Source of the DNA: CAZAMT01 sp964486145 | GTDB taxonomy: Bacteria; Bacteroidota; Bacteroidia; Bacteroidales; JAAAOM01 | Direction: 5' to 3' | NCBI GenBank assembly: GCA_964486145.1 | Contig: CAZAMT010000241.1 | Location: 1-6,443, forward strand | Length of the DNA stretch: 6,443 nucleotides | Shown here: piece by piece, positions 5,762 through 6,443 of the stretch | How the letters are laid out: each line of letters opens with the position of its first letter | Numbering within the stretch: position 1 is the first letter of the stretch | Translations under genes and position numbers: made by a program | The notes under the pieces: generated by a model | Database searches by the model: none | The model's input: the letters and a program-made list of their open reading frames with translations, nothing else | What the model was told of the DNA's origin: nothing

Positions 5762-5789
5762 TAAAAATCCCCCGGGGAGGGGGACTTTT
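5762..5789 (-). terminator. Rho-independent terminator of unit A
   Basis: On the minus strand AAAAGTCCCCC pairs with GGGGGATTTTT around the loop TCCCC (with one G-U), and TTTTTATTTT continues outward. It ends unit A about 100 bp upstream of the T9SS gene. Confidence 0.8.
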
Positions 5790-5864
5790 ACCTAACTAAC
5801 TACTAACTAAAACTAAAACTAACTTGTGAATACCTATACCTAATGATTTTGGAAATGAAAATTA
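5762..5864 (-). ncRNA. Putative small RNA A
   Basis: About 100 nt between a TATATTTG -7 box (5870-5877) and terminator A. The sequence has no ATG-led frame, and stops such as TAG occur every few codons in repeats of TTAGTTAG/TAGTTTTAG. Its layout repeats that of units B and C. It could instead be a leader/attenuator for the T9SS gene downstream. The 5' end is inferred from the usual distance to a -7 box. Confidence 0.5.
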
Positions 5865-5869
5865 CAATA

Positions 5870-5877
5870 CAAATATA
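5870..5877 (-). promoter_or_regulatory. -7 box TATATTTG of unit A
   Basis: This is an exact match to the Bacteroidota TAnnTTTG element on the minus strand. The nearest upstream TTG (5902-5904) is 24 bp away, a little beyond the usual spacing, which would suit an activator-dependent promoter. Confidence 0.55.
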
Positions 5878-5934
5878 TACGCTGAATACAATATAAGTAA
5901 ACAATTATTCAATGATCTTACTTAGTAAAAAAGG

Positions 5935-5946
5935 TGATATTAATCA
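5935..5946. promoter_or_regulatory. CRP/FNR-like palindrome A, TGATATTAATCA
   Basis: TGAT-N4-ATCA fits the core of FNR/DNR-type sites (TTGATnnnnATCAA). Its centre is 67 bp from the centre of the unit A -7 box. The same motif recurs upstream of units B and C, flanked by ATCAC on the minus strand. Confidence 0.55.
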
Positions 5947-5962
5947 TACTCTACACCATATA

Positions 5963-5993
5963 TAAAAAAAAAGCCCCCGAAATTTCGGAGGCT
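5963..5993 (-). terminator. Rho-independent terminator of unit B
   Basis: On the minus strand AGCCTCCGAAA pairs with TTTCGGGGGCT (one G-U), followed by a run of nine T (5964-5972). It is a strong terminator. Confidence 0.88.
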
Positions 5994-6002
5994 AATTCCT
6001 GT

Positions 6003-6024
6003 CAACCAACTATCAACTAAACCC
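6003..6024. repeat. 22-nt repeat shared by units B and C (copy in B)
   Basis: On the plus strand this starts CAACCAACTATCAAC and ends TAAACCC. It is identical over 22 nt to 6210-6231. Both copies lie a short way upstream of the terminator on the transcribed minus strand. Unit A has a degenerate form (CTAACTACTAACTAAAAC). Confidence 0.85.
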
Positions 6025-6078
6025 TAACTAATTACTATAAAAAACCTAAACCCTAATCTTATTTCAAAATTTATATAT

Positions 6079-6086
6079 CAAAGATA
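6079..6086 (-). promoter_or_regulatory. -7 box TATCTTTG of unit B
   Basis: Exact TAnnTTTG on the minus strand. Its centre is 66 bp from the centre of palindrome B, nearly the same spacing as in unit A. A second match, TATATTTG at 6096-6103, is an alternative with shorter spacing (49 bp). No TTG lies at the usual -33 distance. Confidence 0.5.
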
Positions 6087-6142
6087 CGAATATAACAAAT
6101 ATAAGTGTTCTGATTATAAGTGACATCGATTATATAATCCGG

Positions 6143-6154
6143 TGATTTTAATCA
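6143..6154. promoter_or_regulatory. CRP/FNR-like palindrome B, TGATTTTAATCA
   Basis: Perfect arms TGATT/AATCA around TT. On the minus strand it is preceded by A and followed by CACC, as in unit A. Confidence 0.55.
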
Positions 6155-6174
6155 TCAAATTGCATTTTTGGAAA

Positions 6175-6204
6175 CAAAAAATCCCCGGATTGTACCAGGG
6201 ATTT
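6175..6204 (-). terminator. Rho-independent terminator of unit C
   Basis: On the minus strand AAATCCCTGG pairs with CCGGGGATTT (one G-U) around the loop TACAAT, with a run of six T (6176-6181). Confidence 0.8.
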
Positions 6205-6209
6205 TCAAC

Positions 6210-6231
6210 CAACCAACTATCAACTAAACCC
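6210..6231. repeat. 22-nt repeat shared by units B and C (copy in C)
   Basis: Identical to 6003-6024. In this copy the preceding bases repeat CAAC once more, so the plus strand shows CAACCAACCAAC, a short tandem expansion. Confidence 0.85.
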
Positions 6232-6323
6232 AACCTATTTTTCAAATTCGTAAACATAAATTAATACGGGTATGAATGGCATGAGTTATTGGAACCAAAG
6301 TGATTTTCCTTCCTTCAAAAAAG

Positions 6324-6335
6324 TGATTTGAATCA
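6324..6335. promoter_or_regulatory. CRP/FNR-like palindrome C, TGATTTGAATCA
   Basis: Perfect arms TGATT/AATCA around TG. On the minus strand it is followed by CACTTTTTT, matching the flank of palindrome A (CACCTTTTTT). Sequence right of it (6336-6443) holds no gene or further unit that I can see. Confidence 0.55.
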
Positions 6336-6443
6336 TTATTGTTTGACAAATAACAGTAACTTATTAGTGTTCATGGGAAATTCCAAAAGATATAACCCGG
6401 GATTATTTCATGTGTTTATAATAATTAAGTTATTGAGTTAATT

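Larger units (their letters stand above)
5963..6072 (-). ncRNA. Putative small RNA B
   Basis: About 110 nt from downstream of the TATCTTTG box to terminator B. It contains two copies of TTAGGGTTTAG and a 22-nt stretch (6003-6024) identical to one in unit C. No start codon leads a meaningful frame and stops are frequent, so it is non-coding. The G/U-rich single-stranded part just ahead of the terminator is a candidate pairing region for A/C-rich mRNA leaders (inference). Confidence 0.55.
6175..6248 (-). ncRNA. Putative small RNA C
   Basis: This is the shortest of the three units, about 75 nt. The promoter is the least clear: TAATTTATG (6255-6263) and GAATTTG (6243-6249) are imperfect -7 candidates. 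The unit carries the 22-nt stretch shared with unit B (6210-6231) and its own terminator. The 5' end is a rough estimate. Confidence 0.42.

Noticed and set aside
5774..5795. Terminator A as a plus-strand terminator
   Set aside because: The plus-strand T-run after the hairpin is only CTTTTACC, while the minus strand has TTTTTATTTT; all neighbouring genes are also on the minus strand.
5762..6340. CRISPR array interpretation of the three repeated units
   Set aside because: Repeats are only 22 nt in two copies, about 207 bp apart, with terminators between them, and there are no cas genes; the layout is that of transcription units.

Overview
The window looks like chromosomal sequence from a member of the Bacteroidota. 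The evidence is AT-rich DNA, a Por/type IX secretion (T9SS) C-terminal sorting domain ending in YPNPVNDVLNI, an AraC-type regulator fused to a seven-helix membrane domain, promoter-like TAnnTTTG boxes, and start codons mostly without a Shine-Dalgarno sequence. A Bacteroidia/Marinilabiliales-type genome is my guess from general resemblance. Every gene I can support lies on the minus strand, so the region is read from right to left.

Right edge (about 5760-6340): no protein gene. It holds three consecutive, similarly built minus-strand units. Each has a palindrome TGATnnnnATCA resembling a CRP/FNR-family site. In two units a TAnnTTTG -7 box lies 66-67 bp further on. A G/T-rich, stop-riddled stretch with no start codon follows, and each unit closes with a strong hairpin plus T-run terminator. 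I read this as an array of three small RNAs of about 75-110 nt, probably under one CRP/FNR-type regulator. It is the most interesting part of the window.

Next (4611-5659): a zone of gene decay. A small T9SS-exported protein seems to have lost one A just after its natural ATG, and its C-terminal tail is replaced by unrelated sequence. About 280 bp of GC-rich and inverted-repeat DNA follow. Then comes a DUF559 (Vsr-like nuclease fold) gene broken by a frameshift and cut off before its end.

Middle (2098-4582): an AraC regulator with a seven-helix membrane domain, a short CPBP-family intramembrane protease that seems to lack its N-terminal third, and an isochorismatase-type cysteine hydrolase overlapping an ASCH/PUA-like small protein by 11 bp.

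Left (140-1510): a DUF6544-type lipoprotein followed after 15 bp by a small exported, probably outer-membrane, beta-rich protein. These two are probably co-transcribed. At the left edge is a triple ACGCAAAG tandem repeat.

No tRNA, rRNA, CRISPR array or transposase gene is visible.
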